Source: Candidatus Bathyarchaeum sp.
Lineage (GTDB): Archaea; Thermoproteota; Bathyarchaeia; Bathyarchaeales; Bathyarchaeaceae
Assembly (NCBI GenBank): GCA_016930555.1
Contig: JAFGGM010000066.1
Coordinates: forward strand, 1 to 34,936
Direction: 5' to 3'
Length of the DNA stretch: 34,936 nt
The notes under the pieces were generated by a model, which saw only the letters and a list, made by a program, of their open reading frames with translations, made no database searches and was not told the origin of the DNA. The position numbers were made by a program, and so were the translations under genes. This document shows, in pieces, positions 16,822-26,043 of this stretch (its first letter is position 1; each line of letters starts with the position of its first letter).

Positions 16822-19761
16822 ATGGTCACTAGATCAAAGAAACTGAAAATATTTTTGTTAGCTGATTTGATAATTCTGGCTCTTGTAATTCCAGGCTACT
16901 TCTATGTTGATGCGCAGATTTTAGAGCCCGCCAACTTCCAAATAACTGATTTGAGCATTAATCCTGACTGGATACAAGTTGGAGAAACTCTTCAGATATC
17001 GGTCAATGTTACTAACATTGGGGACAGGAGCGGCAACTATACAGTAACCCCAGCAATAGACGACATTCCGATATCAACAAAAACTGTTCAGCTTGCAGGC
17101 GGAGAAACCACAACAGTTGTATTTACAGCCACACAAGCAACAGAAGGCAACCACACAGTTGCAGTAGAAGACGTAACGGAAACATTCCAAGTTAGTTCAG
17201 ACGCACCAAATAAACCTGCCGAACTAGAATTAACTGATTTGGTAACAAACCGAAAAGAGGCTGAAGTTGGAGATACCATAACTGTTTCAGTTACGGCAAC
17301 GAACATCGGTGACGAAGCGGGAGAGTTCTCGCTTGAACTGTTCATAAACGAACAAAATAGAGAAACAAAAAGCATCCAGTTAGATGCAGACGAAGTAAAG
17401 ACGGTGCAGTTTGAAATTGTTGAAAATTCTGAAGGCACATATACAGTTACGTTAGAGTCTTTGACCACATCCTTCACAATCACTTCTGAGGCTCAACCAG
17501 TTAAACCCGCAGAGTTCCAAGTAGCAGATGTAATGGTTAATCCCTCCTCTGCAATGGCAGGTGAAGCTGTAGAAATCTCGGTTAAGGTAACTAATGTTGG
17601 AGAGGAAAGCGGCACATACACCGTGAACCTCAAAATTGACGGAACCACAAGAGACACCAAAGATGTAACGTTGGCTGGACAAGTAACTGATACAGTAGAG
17701 TTTGAAGTAACTGAAACAATTGCTGGCACCCACACAGTTGAAGTTGGCGATCAATCAGCAATATTCACTATTGAAGCCCCCATTGCTGCATCAGACAAAG
17801 TCGATTTGCTGAGAGTGTTCGTAAACCCGTATGAAGTGTGGATAGGAGAAACAGTAACTATCACAGTTAAAGCCAACAACACAGCAAACGAAGAGGCAGT
17901 CCTTGGTGCAAGGCTTCTTGTTGCAGGTGAAGCTGTTGCAACAAATACAGTTACTTTGGCTGCAGGAGATTCTGAAGGAACACTACAATTTACGGTTACA
18001 GCAGGTCCAGCAAACGAGAACACTACAAAAGGTTACCAGGTTGAAATAATAAATCTCGCCAACCAAAGTGATAAATTGAAAGGCTATTTCACAGTTGCTC
18101 CAAACGGCTTCCACACACTCTCTATTAATAGGGCAGGTGGCGGCAGCAAACCAATGATATTTACTTTGGATGGAGTGACATACGAAAGTCCTTATGTTAA
18201 TCTGTTAGCGGTGGGAGAATATAGCATCAGCACAGACAAAACTGTTGATGTTGGCACAGGAGTAGTAGAGTTTGATCATTGGCAGGATGGTGTGACAAGT
18301 GAATCAAGAACTATAGTCTTGGACCAGTTTCTTTCAGTGCTTGCCCATTACATAGTAATTAGCGGATATGCTTCATGTCCTTCACTCTATTATTGGAATG
18401 GAACAGATTACGTCTATGTTACAGAAGTTTCGAACGCGGGCTGGTTAGGATACATAGGCTACATAGAAGAGGATGGCGACATTGTTTTCACTGGAGGAAA
18501 TCCATGGGACCACGTTAAATTGGATGCAAGCCAACTGGAACCAAAGATAGAGAACGGTGAAGAATATTATGACATTGTCCTCTTCCAACAATGGGATGAA
18601 ATCTTCTATACTGACAACGTTTACATGGTAGTTGTTGACCACCCCAGCGATGTCGACGTTTATTCAACCATGGTCAATTATGTCAACCGAGGTTTCTTTG
18701 GTCAAGTTTACACCGTAGACGGAGACAACCTAATGACACCAGTTTCTGCCATAAACGAAAACGGAGATGATGTTCTATCTCTAATCTCAGAACTTGATAG
18801 CGTCTTCACACCAGCAATTAATGGAGTTGACAGCCCATCATGGAACGACATAAAATGCAACCAGTTAACTCTAGATTTGGGCGACTTATCTAACGCAGCA
18901 GAAATCAAACTTGTTATCAACGGAATGGTTGATTGGGGACCAGCTGAACCATACTACGAGTGGATAGACCAATTCAAGACAGCAGCTGCCCAAGGTTTAG
19001 TGGTAAATGGTACAGAAATTAATCCGCCAGCTTACATGGAGATTATGGATGCACAAGGTAATTGGATACGAGTCTCACAGGATAAGCAAATGCCGATTCC
19101 TGGAGATTATGTTCCCAGAACATTCTCTGTGAGCTTGAATGGACTTTTCCCCGAAGATGTAACTGAATATAAGATTAGAATTACCAACTTCTGGAATGTA
19201 ACGTTCGATTATATTGGAATAGACATAAGCCCACAACAAGACATAACAATCACTGAAATTCTTCCTGAGGCATCTTTTGAGCCGCTGGTTTTTGCTGATT
19301 CAATTTCTACTGCTTCAGGCATGTTTACAAAGTATGGTAACGTAACAGAGTTACTTGCTGAAGCAGATGACATGTATGTTATTGGAATGCAGGGAGACAA
19401 AATGGTTCTCAAGTTCCCCACATCAAGTCTTCCGACTCTTGAAGCAGGCACATCACGAAGTTACTTCATATATGTAGCTTCATGGTTCAAAGACCCGGCA
19501 GGTAATTGGGGTTACGGATTCGATTTCACAACAGAACCGTATCCTTTCCGTGACATGAGTGGATTCCCATACCCAGACACAGAAAGTTACCCAACCAGCG
19601 AAGAGTATGTTCAATACATCAAAGAATGGAACACGAGAGCAGTTAACATTCCTGAAATAAACACTATCACAGAATTAGTAGCTAACATAATGAAGTATAT
19701 GGCGTTTGTAGGAGCAGCAATAGCAGCAGTACTAGTTACGCTGATATGGAAAAAATCGTAA
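16822..19761 (+). CDS. Large CARDB-repeat surface protein with N-terminal signal/anchor and C-terminal TM anchor
   Basis: Four CARDB-like repeats (starting near 16927, 17215, 17506 and 17797), a region CPSLYYWNGTDYVYVTEV...DEIFYTDNVYMVVVDHPSDVDVY, and a C-terminal TM ending IWKKS. Confidence 0.85.
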   Translation: MVTRSKKLKIFLLADLIILALVIPGYFYVDAQILEPANFQITDLSINPDWIQVGETLQISVNVTNIGDRSGNYTVTPAIDDIPISTKTVQLAGGETTTVVFTATQATEGNHTVAVEDVTETFQVSSDAPNKPAELELTDLVTNRKEAEVGDTITVSVTATNIGDEAGEFSLELFINEQNRETKSIQLDADEVKTVQFEIVENSEGTYTVTLESLTTSFTITSEAQPVKPAEFQVADVMVNPSSAMAGEAVEISVKVTNVGEESGTYTVNLKIDGTTRDTKDVTLAGQVTDTVEFEVTETIAGTHTVEVGDQSAIFTIEAPIAASDKVDLLRVFVNPYEVWIGETVTITVKANNTANEEAVLGARLLVAGEAVATNTVTLAAGDSEGTLQFTVTAGPANENTTKGYQVEIINLANQSDKLKGYFTVAPNGFHTLSINRAGGGSKPMIFTLDGVTYESPYVNLLAVGEYSISTDKTVDVGTGVVEFDHWQDGVTSESRTIVLDQFLSVLAHYIVISGYASCPSLYYWNGTDYVYVTEVSNAGWLGYIGYIEEDGDIVFTGGNPWDHVKLDASQLEPKIENGEEYYDIVLFQQWDEIFYTDNVYMVVVDHPSDVDVYSTMVNYVNRGFFGQVYTVDGDNLMTPVSAINENGDDVLSLISELDSVFTPAINGVDSPSWNDIKCNQLTLDLGDLSNAAEIKLVINGMVDWGPAEPYYEWIDQFKTAAAQGLVVNGTEINPPAYMEIMDAQGNWIRVSQDKQMPIPGDYVPRTFSVSLNGLFPEDVTEYKIRITNFWNVTFDYIGIDISPQQDITITEILPEASFEPLVFADSISTASGMFTKYGNVTELLAEADDMYVIGMQGDKMVLKFPTSSLPTLEAGTSRSYFIYVASWFKDPAGNWGYGFDFTTEPYPFRDMSGFPYPDTESYPTSEEYVQYIKEWNTRAVNIPEINTITELVANIMKYMAFVGAAIAAVLVTLIWKKS

Positions 19762-19778
19762 ACAAAAAAGGGAGAAAA

Positions 19779-21005
19779 TTAGGTTCTGGCAGCTGCTTTC
19801 TCCAGAGCCACAACTCCGGGCAACTGCTTCCCCATAAGAAATTCTATCAGGGCGCCTCCTGCAGTGCTAACATAGGACATTTTTTCGGCTAGCCCCAACT
19901 TTTCTACGGCAGCAACGGTGTGTCCTCCGCCAACAAGAGAGAAGCCTTCAGAGTCAGCTACTGCATCAAGAACAATCTCAGAGCCCTTCTTGAATTCTGG
20001 ATTCTCGAAGACACCCACAGGACCACTGACTACAATGGTTTTTGCTTTCAGTATTATGTCAGCGAACTTCTTTGCGGTTTCTGTTCCAATGTCCAAGATA
20101 TTATAGTTTGTAGGAAGCGCGTCAACAGCAATTTCCTGTCGCTTATTGTTCACGTCCATAGCCAAATCAATAGGAACAATGATGGCTTTAGGATATTTGC
20201 TCATGAGCTCTTTTATTCCTGGAACTAGCCCCATCAATTCCTTCTTCTCCAAAAAAGCCATGTTTCCAGTACCAAGGTCAACGCCTTTTGCCACCAGAAA
20301 GATGTGCCCAATTACTCCGCCTGTTAGAACGTAGTCTGCGATGCTGTTCTTCAGCACATAATTGGATATATCTAATGAGTCGTCGCCCTTTGCTCCGCCA
20401 ATCACAAACACTGAGGGCTTTTCAGGAGCCTCCAGAACTTTACCTAATGCTTTGAGTTCCTGCTCCATTATTCTGCCAGCGGCGCTAGGTAAAACAGCGG
20501 TGAAGCCAACCATTGAGATGTGAGCCCTGTGAGCCGCAGCGAAAGCATCATTAATGAAGATGTCTGCCAGAGGAGCAAGATTCTTCACGAACTCGGTTTT
20601 AGCGTGCTCTTCAGGCGACGCCTTCGTTTGCTCATTTGAAACTCCTCGAACGTTCCCTAAGACCAGAACTTCTCCGCTCTTCAACGCCTTGATTGCATTC
20701 TGTGCAGCCTCCCCAAAAACATCATCCACATACTTGACAGGCATTTCTAACGCTTTGCCGAGAAGCTCAGCATGTTCATTAAGAGGAATAAAGTCTGCAT
20801 CTCCAGGTCTGCCCTGATGGGCTAAGATTACAGTTTTTGCGCCTTTTTGAACAAGTTCTTTGATGGTTGCGTCTGCGTGGGCGCGGATTCTCTTGTCATT
20901 GATTATCTGTTTGGTTTGTGGGTCAAGGGGAGAGTTAAAGTCCACTCGCAAAAGGACTGTCTTATCTTTTAGATCGAAATCGTCCATTGTCAAGAATTTT
21001 GGCAT
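19779..21005 (-). CDS. pgk: Phosphoglycerate kinase (archaeal type)
   Basis: LLRVDFNSPLD, ILAHQGRPGDADF, FINDAFAAAHRAH, FVIGGAKGDDS and GGGHTVAAVEKLGL. Confidence 0.95.
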   Translation of the reverse strand: MPKFLTMDDFDLKDKTVLLRVDFNSPLDPQTKQIINDKRIRAHADATIKELVQKGAKTVILAHQGRPGDADFIPLNEHAELLGKALEMPVKYVDDVFGEAAQNAIKALKSGEVLVLGNVRGVSNEQTKASPEEHAKTEFVKNLAPLADIFINDAFAAAHRAHISMVGFTAVLPSAAGRIMEQELKALGKVLEAPEKPSVFVIGGAKGDDSLDISNYVLKNSIADYVLTGGVIGHIFLVAKGVDLGTGNMAFLEKKELMGLVPGIKELMSKYPKAIIVPIDLAMDVNNKRQEIAVDALPTNYNILDIGTETAKKFADIILKAKTIVVSGPVGVFENPEFKKGSEIVLDAVADSEGFSLVGGGHTVAAVEKLGLAEKMSYVSTAGGALIEFLMGKQLPGVVALEKAAART

Positions 21006-21068
21006 TTTATCACCTACAATAATTAAAAAAAGAAAAGGGTGGGATTTGAGAGTTTTGCTGTTTTCCGT

Positions 21069-22079
21069 TTAGGCCATATTGCAGATCTTTTCGATCATGC
21101 GTGCCATCTTGACGGAGTAGCCCCACTCGTTGTCGTACCATGCGAAAACTTTTACCAAGTTACCGATGGTCATGGTTAACTGTCCGTCTATGATAGCTGA
21201 ATTATTGTTGTGAATAATGTCTGACGAGACAAGAGGCTCTTCACTGTAACTGAGTACGCCTTTCAATGGACCTTCAGCTGCCTTCTTGAGAGCTGCATTG
21301 ATTTCTTCTGGGGTAGCTTCTTTTTTCAGAATTGCCACCAAGTCAACTATAGAAACGTCAGGTAGTGGAATACGTAATGAGATACCATTCAGTTTTTTGT
21401 TGAGCATTGGAAGGGCTAAACCAACTGCTGTTGCTGCACCCGTTGATGTAGGAATCATGTTGAAGGCTGCTGATCTAGCGCGTCTAAGGTCACTGTGTTG
21501 CATGTCAAGAAGTCTCTGGTCGTTAGTCACTGCATGAACTGTGGTCATTAGACCTTTCTCAATTCCGAAGTTCTCATTGAGAACTTTGGCGACTGGAGCC
21601 AAACAGTTAGTAGTACATGAAGCCAAGGACATTATACTATGTTCTTTGGGATTATACAGGTTGTCATTAACGCCATAAACAACGGTTAGGTCAGCGCTAG
21701 TTGCTGGACTCATCGGAGCTGAAACAAGAACCTTTTTTGCTCCAGCGGTTAAGTGTTTGCTAGCTGCATCTCTTGATCTGAATCTTCCTGTTGATTCAAT
21801 CGCAACGTAAACGTCCATTTCTTTCCAAGGTAGTTTTGCGGGGTCGGGTTCTGCTAGAATTTTGAGCTCTTTTCCGTCAACTATCAAAGATGAACCTTGA
21901 GCTTTTACATCGAAGGGGAATTTCCCATGGGTTGTGTCGTTTTTTAAAAGGTGTGCCAGAGTTTTTGCATCGGTCAAATCGTTGACTGCTACAAAGTTTA
22001 TGTCTGCACCTTCTTCAAGGGCTGCCCGGTATAGGAGCCGCCCTATTCTTCCAAATCCATTTATTGCTGCATTCACCAT
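21069..22079 (-). CDS. gapA: Glyceraldehyde-3-phosphate dehydrogenase, class I (bacterial type)
   Basis: AINGFGRIGRLLYRAA, AVNDLTDAKTLAHLLKNDTTHGKF, catalytic SLASCTTNCLAPVAKVL, HAVTNDQRLLDMQHSDLRRAR and WYDNEWGYS. Confidence 0.96.
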   Translation of the reverse strand: MVNAAINGFGRIGRLLYRAALEEGADINFVAVNDLTDAKTLAHLLKNDTTHGKFPFDVKAQGSSLIVDGKELKILAEPDPAKLPWKEMDVYVAIESTGRFRSRDAASKHLTAGAKKVLVSAPMSPATSADLTVVYGVNDNLYNPKEHSIMSLASCTTNCLAPVAKVLNENFGIEKGLMTTVHAVTNDQRLLDMQHSDLRRARSAAFNMIPTSTGAATAVGLALPMLNKKLNGISLRIPLPDVSIVDLVAILKKEATPEEINAALKKAAEGPLKGVLSYSEEPLVSSDIIHNNNSAIIDGQLTMTIGNLVKVFAWYDNEWGYSVKMARMIEKICNMA

Positions 22080-22204
22080 TTTCGTTCACCTAATTTAGGA
22101 TGGGAAGATTACCGAATTACAGAATATTAACTTTATTGCAGTCGTTAACAGTAAGAAAAAAGAAACAGGAGTGGGAACAAAAAACCCGCAAAGAAACTAA
22201 TTAG

Positions 22205-23080
22205 TTACGCAATTTTCTCAAGAACCTTATCGGCTTTGATTTTGTGGCTTCTAAGAGCTAACTCCTCAGGAGCTACGCCAAGAGCCAAAGCCAAAAGCTC
22301 TGAATAATGAAGAATCGGCATGTCATAGATCTCTTGGAACTTTCCCTTCACCTGAATCTGCCCAATGTCCAGGGCAACGAAGCAGAATGGACACAAAGTG
22401 CTGATGCAGTCAGCGCCTGCTTTGTTAGTGTTTGCGAGTTTCTCTCTTGCAAGTTCTAGTGCAGTGTCGTCAGAGATGCCTTTCAGCAGACCTCCGCAGC
22501 ATTTCAGTTTGTTTCGATATTCTAGAGGTTCTGCACCGAGAGATTCTATGAGGTTTTCGAAGATTTGTGGTCGTTCAGGGTCATCTAGTTGTAGTAGTTT
22601 GCTGGGTCTGAGGGAGTGGCAACCATAAAATGGTGCTACCTTCAGGCTGCTTAGGGGCTTTGTTACTTTTTCTTGGATTTTTTTTAGTCCAATATCTTCT
22701 ATCAAGACTTGAAGGAAATGTTTGACTTCGATTGTGCCTTGGAACTCTTTGCCGACTTTGGCTAGAACTTTGTTAATTTCGGCTTTTAGTTTCTTATCTT
22801 TTTTCAGAGCCGCGTTTGCCATTGCGAGTGATTCAAAGCATCCGTTACACAGTGCAACAATATCCAGTCCAGCTTCTTCAGCCAGACAAATGTTATATGC
22901 GGCAATGGCTTGGCTACTTTCCAAGTTAATTGATTGGATTGGTGCTGGGCAACAGCAGGTGAAGTTGTCTAAGTCAACTAATTCGACATCTAACTTCTCC
23001 AGAGTTTTTCGTGCGGAAAGTTCATAGTTTGGTTGGCGTGCGGGTATAGTGCATCCTAGGAATATGGCGAAACGTTTCAT
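22205..23080 (-). CDS. hdrB: CoB-CoM heterodisulfide reductase subunit B (CCG domain)
   Basis: Two Cys-rich domains: FLGCTIPARQ...TCCCPAP...LCNGC and YGCHSLRP...KCCGG...LCPFC. Confidence 0.93.
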   Translation of the reverse strand: MKRFAIFLGCTIPARQPNYELSARKTLEKLDVELVDLDNFTCCCPAPIQSINLESSQAIAAYNICLAEEAGLDIVALCNGCFESLAMANAALKKDKKLKAEINKVLAKVGKEFQGTIEVKHFLQVLIEDIGLKKIQEKVTKPLSSLKVAPFYGCHSLRPSKLLQLDDPERPQIFENLIESLGAEPLEYRNKLKCCGGLLKGISDDTALELAREKLANTNKAGADCISTLCPFCFVALDIGQIQVKGKFQEIYDMPILHYSELLALALGVAPEELALRSHKIKADKVLEKIA

Positions 23081-23592
23081 TTTGATGCCTCCTTCTGTTC
23101 TGGTTTAGTGAAGCCTGTCGCCTCAAGAATCTTGTTCAAGTCTTCTACGCCCACGGGCTTAAGAGGGGGTAAGCCGAACTCTTCGCGTTTCTTTTCCACG
23201 AACTTGGAAATCGCAACAATTCGTCCATCAGCAATTAAAGCTCCACCAAAATCTGCGTAAATGTTCGGGGAGTTGCCTGCTTCTATGGCAATGTTTCTCA
23301 AAGCAAAAATTAATTCGGCAATCTCAACGTTCTGGGGGCATCGTTCTTGACAATTAAAGCAGGAAGTGCATAACCATATTGCGTCTCCAGAGAGGACTTC
23401 GTCTTTCTCTCCTAAGAGTGCAAGCTTAAGAATTTCGCGGGGATTAAACCTTGAATCTAGCCGAGCTACGGGACAGCTGCTGGCGCAGGTTCCACACTGG
23501 TAACAGGCAGTTAAGGTTTCTCCACCATGACGGCAGGTAACCTCTTCAGAGAAGGATATAGCTTCAGCTTTTTTCACATTATGATGTAGCAA
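23077..23592 (-). CDS. hdrC: CoB-CoM heterodisulfide reductase subunit C
   Basis: Two 4Fe-4S motifs: CYQCGTCASSCPVA and CTSCFNCQERCPQNV. 4 nt overlap with hdrB. Confidence 0.93.
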   Translation of the reverse strand: MLHHNVKKAEAISFSEEVTCRHGGETLTACYQCGTCASSCPVARLDSRFNPREILKLALLGEKDEVLSGDAIWLCTSCFNCQERCPQNVEIAELIFALRNIAIEAGNSPNIYADFGGALIADGRIVAISKFVEKKREEFGLPPLKPVGVEDLNKILEATGFTKPEQKEASK

Positions 23593-23607
23593 TTCAATTC
23601 TTCTCCT

Positions 23608-26043
23608 TTAGGAATCTCCCATAAGTTTTAGTGTACCTAGTTTAGCTACGCGTTCAGTCATCATCTGTGCAGCTTCCGCAAACTGTGCACCTTCAATGTA
23701 AACCATCTTGAACATTTCCAGCCTTTCAGGTTCAATTCCGTATTCCTTAAGCAGCACTTTCGCAGAGTCTGCCTTATTTTCTGCCTTTTCACTGCCCACT
23801 TCATAGTGACAACCATCAGTTTTGCAGCCAACAATCATGACGCCTTGGGCGCCAGCTTTGAAGGCCTCAAGAATCTGATTAACTCGTACGATGCCAGCAC
23901 ATGGAACCTTGATGATTCGCACGTTAGCAGGATACTCCATTTTGGCCATACCAGAAGAATCTACGGCAGTGTGTCCACACTCTTGGCAGCAGATAGCTAA
24001 AACCAAAGGTTTTGAGGTTCCATTCACTGACAGTAGAGCATCTATCTGCGCTGCCATCTGGTTTGGTGTAGAGTTTTTTAGTTCGATTGCGTTTAGTGGG
24101 CAGGTTCCGACGCAGACACCGCATCCTTCACAGAGGAGGTCATTAACGCGGGCAACAAAATGGTTCTCAGTTGTGGGCTCCAAAGTGATGGCACCAAATG
24201 GGCACATTACTGGACAGAATTCACAGTCCCCACAATACTCGTCATTAATTATTGCGGTTCGTAGGTCCTTAACGATTTTGCCGCTGTTCAAGAACTTTGC
24301 AGCTTTCAGAGCAGCTGAATGAGCATGCAATGAAGTAGTGGGTGCATCCTTAGGGAATGTTGCTCCTCCACACAGGAAAATCCCTTTCTGCTTAGTTTCG
24401 GTTGGTCGCAGTTTGGCGTTGTATTCTTTGAAGAAGCCGTCTGCCTCTAAATCTATGTCCAAAATTTCGGCAAGTTCTGCGGTTCCTTCAGGAGGCACCA
24501 TAGCGGTAGCTAAAACAACCAAGTCAGCTTCCAAGTCTAGGAAACGTTTGAGAAGAGCATCTTCAACGTCGACAATCAGTTTGCCTTTCTCTTCGTCAGC
24601 ATAGATTTCTGTGGGTCGTCCTTTAATAAATTTGATGCCCATGTCTCTGGCACGTTCATAGTAGTACTCATGTTCTCTTCCTGTTGTTCGTATGTCAATG
24701 TAGCAGATTGAAACTTCCGCGTCAGGGTTAGCTTCCTTAATTAAAGACGCGTTCTTCAATGAAATCATACAGCAGATGCCAGAACAGTACGGATTGTAGC
24801 GGCGATCACGTGAGCCAGCACATTGAACAAAAACGATTTTCTTGGCGGGCTTGCCGTCTGAAGGACGAACAATTGCTCCGCCTGTTGGACCAAAGCTGTC
24901 AATCATCCTAGCCAATTCAAGGTTAGTGATGACATCAGGATAGTTATCATAATGGTATTCTTTTATTGCGCTTGCATCAAATTCTTTGAAGCCTGTTGCA
25001 ACAATTATACTGCCCACATTATAGGTCACCTGCTCAGGTTTCTGATCCAAATCAATTGCGTTTGTTGGACAAGCTGAAACACATTTGGCGCAGTCTTTGA
25101 ATTTGCAGGCGTCCTCGTCAATTGTGTAGATTTGTGGGTAAACAGAGGGAACATTGATGTAGATAGCTTTTCGGTTCGTCAAGTTTGCGTTGTATTCGTC
25201 AGGAGCTTCAACTGGACAAACAGAGACACATTTGTCACAGGCCACACATTTGTCTGCGTCAACATATCGGGGCTTCTTTTCGATCGTAACTTTGTAGTTT
25301 CCAGGAACTCCTTCAACAGCCACAACCGACGCGTTTGTCAGTATATTCAGGTTAGGAATCTCGCTTAAGCCAGAACGGTACACACACTTTCGGGAAGTGT
25401 GAGTAATTGTCTTCACGTCAGAGGAAGGAGGCTGAATACAGATGGCACAGTCGTCTGTTGGAAAGAATCGACCAGCACGAGCAGCCAAACCTCCAAGAAA
25501 TGGCTGTTTCTCAATCAGGTTCACTTCAAAGCCCAAATCAGCTAAATCCACAGCAGTTTGCATGCCGCCGATTCCGCCGCCTATAACTAGAGCGGATTTG
25601 AGGGCGGGAAACTCTAGCTTCTCTATTGGCTCAAGGAGTTTTGCCCGTTCAATGGCTGAAAGTAGCATAGCTTTAGCTTTTTCAGTGGCTTCTTTTGGTG
25701 CATTTCTGTGGGGCCATGCACAGTGGTCTTTGATGTCAAGCACTTCAACTAAGTATGAATTGAGACCTGCGTCTTCAACGGCCTGAGCGATGTTCACGTC
25801 ACTAACTTTTGTTATGCTTTCAGCGACAACAACACGGTTGATTTTTCCGGTTTTCACAGCATCTACGATTGTCTGTAATCCTTTGCCTCGCCAGAACTCA
25901 CTACCCCTGGCAATAAGAGCAACATTAGGGACGCCCTTAACAAAGTTTGTTAGAGCGTCAAAGTCTAGGATTTCAGAGAGCTGCTTTCCGCAGTCAGACA
26001 GGAACACTCCGACTTTAGGTTGCTCCATTTTGGAAACGCTCAT
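23608..26043 (-). CDS. hdrA: HdrA fused to a C-terminal MvhD-like domain
   Basis: FAD motif VIGGGIGGMQTAVDLADLGFEVNLIEK, CAGSRDRRYNPYCSGICC, four ferredoxin motifs. MvhD-like tail: AICCQECGHTAVD...KVPCAGIVRVNQILEAFKAGAQGVMIVGCKTDGCHY. Confidence 0.94.
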   Translation of the reverse strand: MSVSKMEQPKVGVFLSDCGKQLSEILDFDALTNFVKGVPNVALIARGSEFWRGKGLQTIVDAVKTGKINRVVVAESITKVSDVNIAQAVEDAGLNSYLVEVLDIKDHCAWPHRNAPKEATEKAKAMLLSAIERAKLLEPIEKLEFPALKSALVIGGGIGGMQTAVDLADLGFEVNLIEKQPFLGGLAARAGRFFPTDDCAICIQPPSSDVKTITHTSRKCVYRSGLSEIPNLNILTNASVVAVEGVPGNYKVTIEKKPRYVDADKCVACDKCVSVCPVEAPDEYNANLTNRKAIYINVPSVYPQIYTIDEDACKFKDCAKCVSACPTNAIDLDQKPEQVTYNVGSIIVATGFKEFDASAIKEYHYDNYPDVITNLELARMIDSFGPTGGAIVRPSDGKPAKKIVFVQCAGSRDRRYNPYCSGICCMISLKNASLIKEANPDAEVSICYIDIRTTGREHEYYYERARDMGIKFIKGRPTEIYADEEKGKLIVDVEDALLKRFLDLEADLVVLATAMVPPEGTAELAEILDIDLEADGFFKEYNAKLRPTETKQKGIFLCGGATFPKDAPTTSLHAHSAALKAAKFLNSGKIVKDLRTAIINDEYCGDCEFCPVMCPFGAITLEPTTENHFVARVNDLLCEGCGVCVGTCPLNAIELKNSTPNQMAAQIDALLSVNGTSKPLVLAICCQECGHTAVDSSGMAKMEYPANVRIIKVPCAGIVRVNQILEAFKAGAQGVMIVGCKTDGCHYEVGSEKAENKADSAKVLLKEYGIEPERLEMFKMVYIEGAQFAEAAQMMTERVAKLGTLKLMGDS

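Noticed and set aside
17088-18023. Several long minus-strand ORFs antisense to the CARDB gene
   Set aside because: Thr/Ser/Val-rich mirror translations of the CARDB repeats; an artefact of repetitive codon use.
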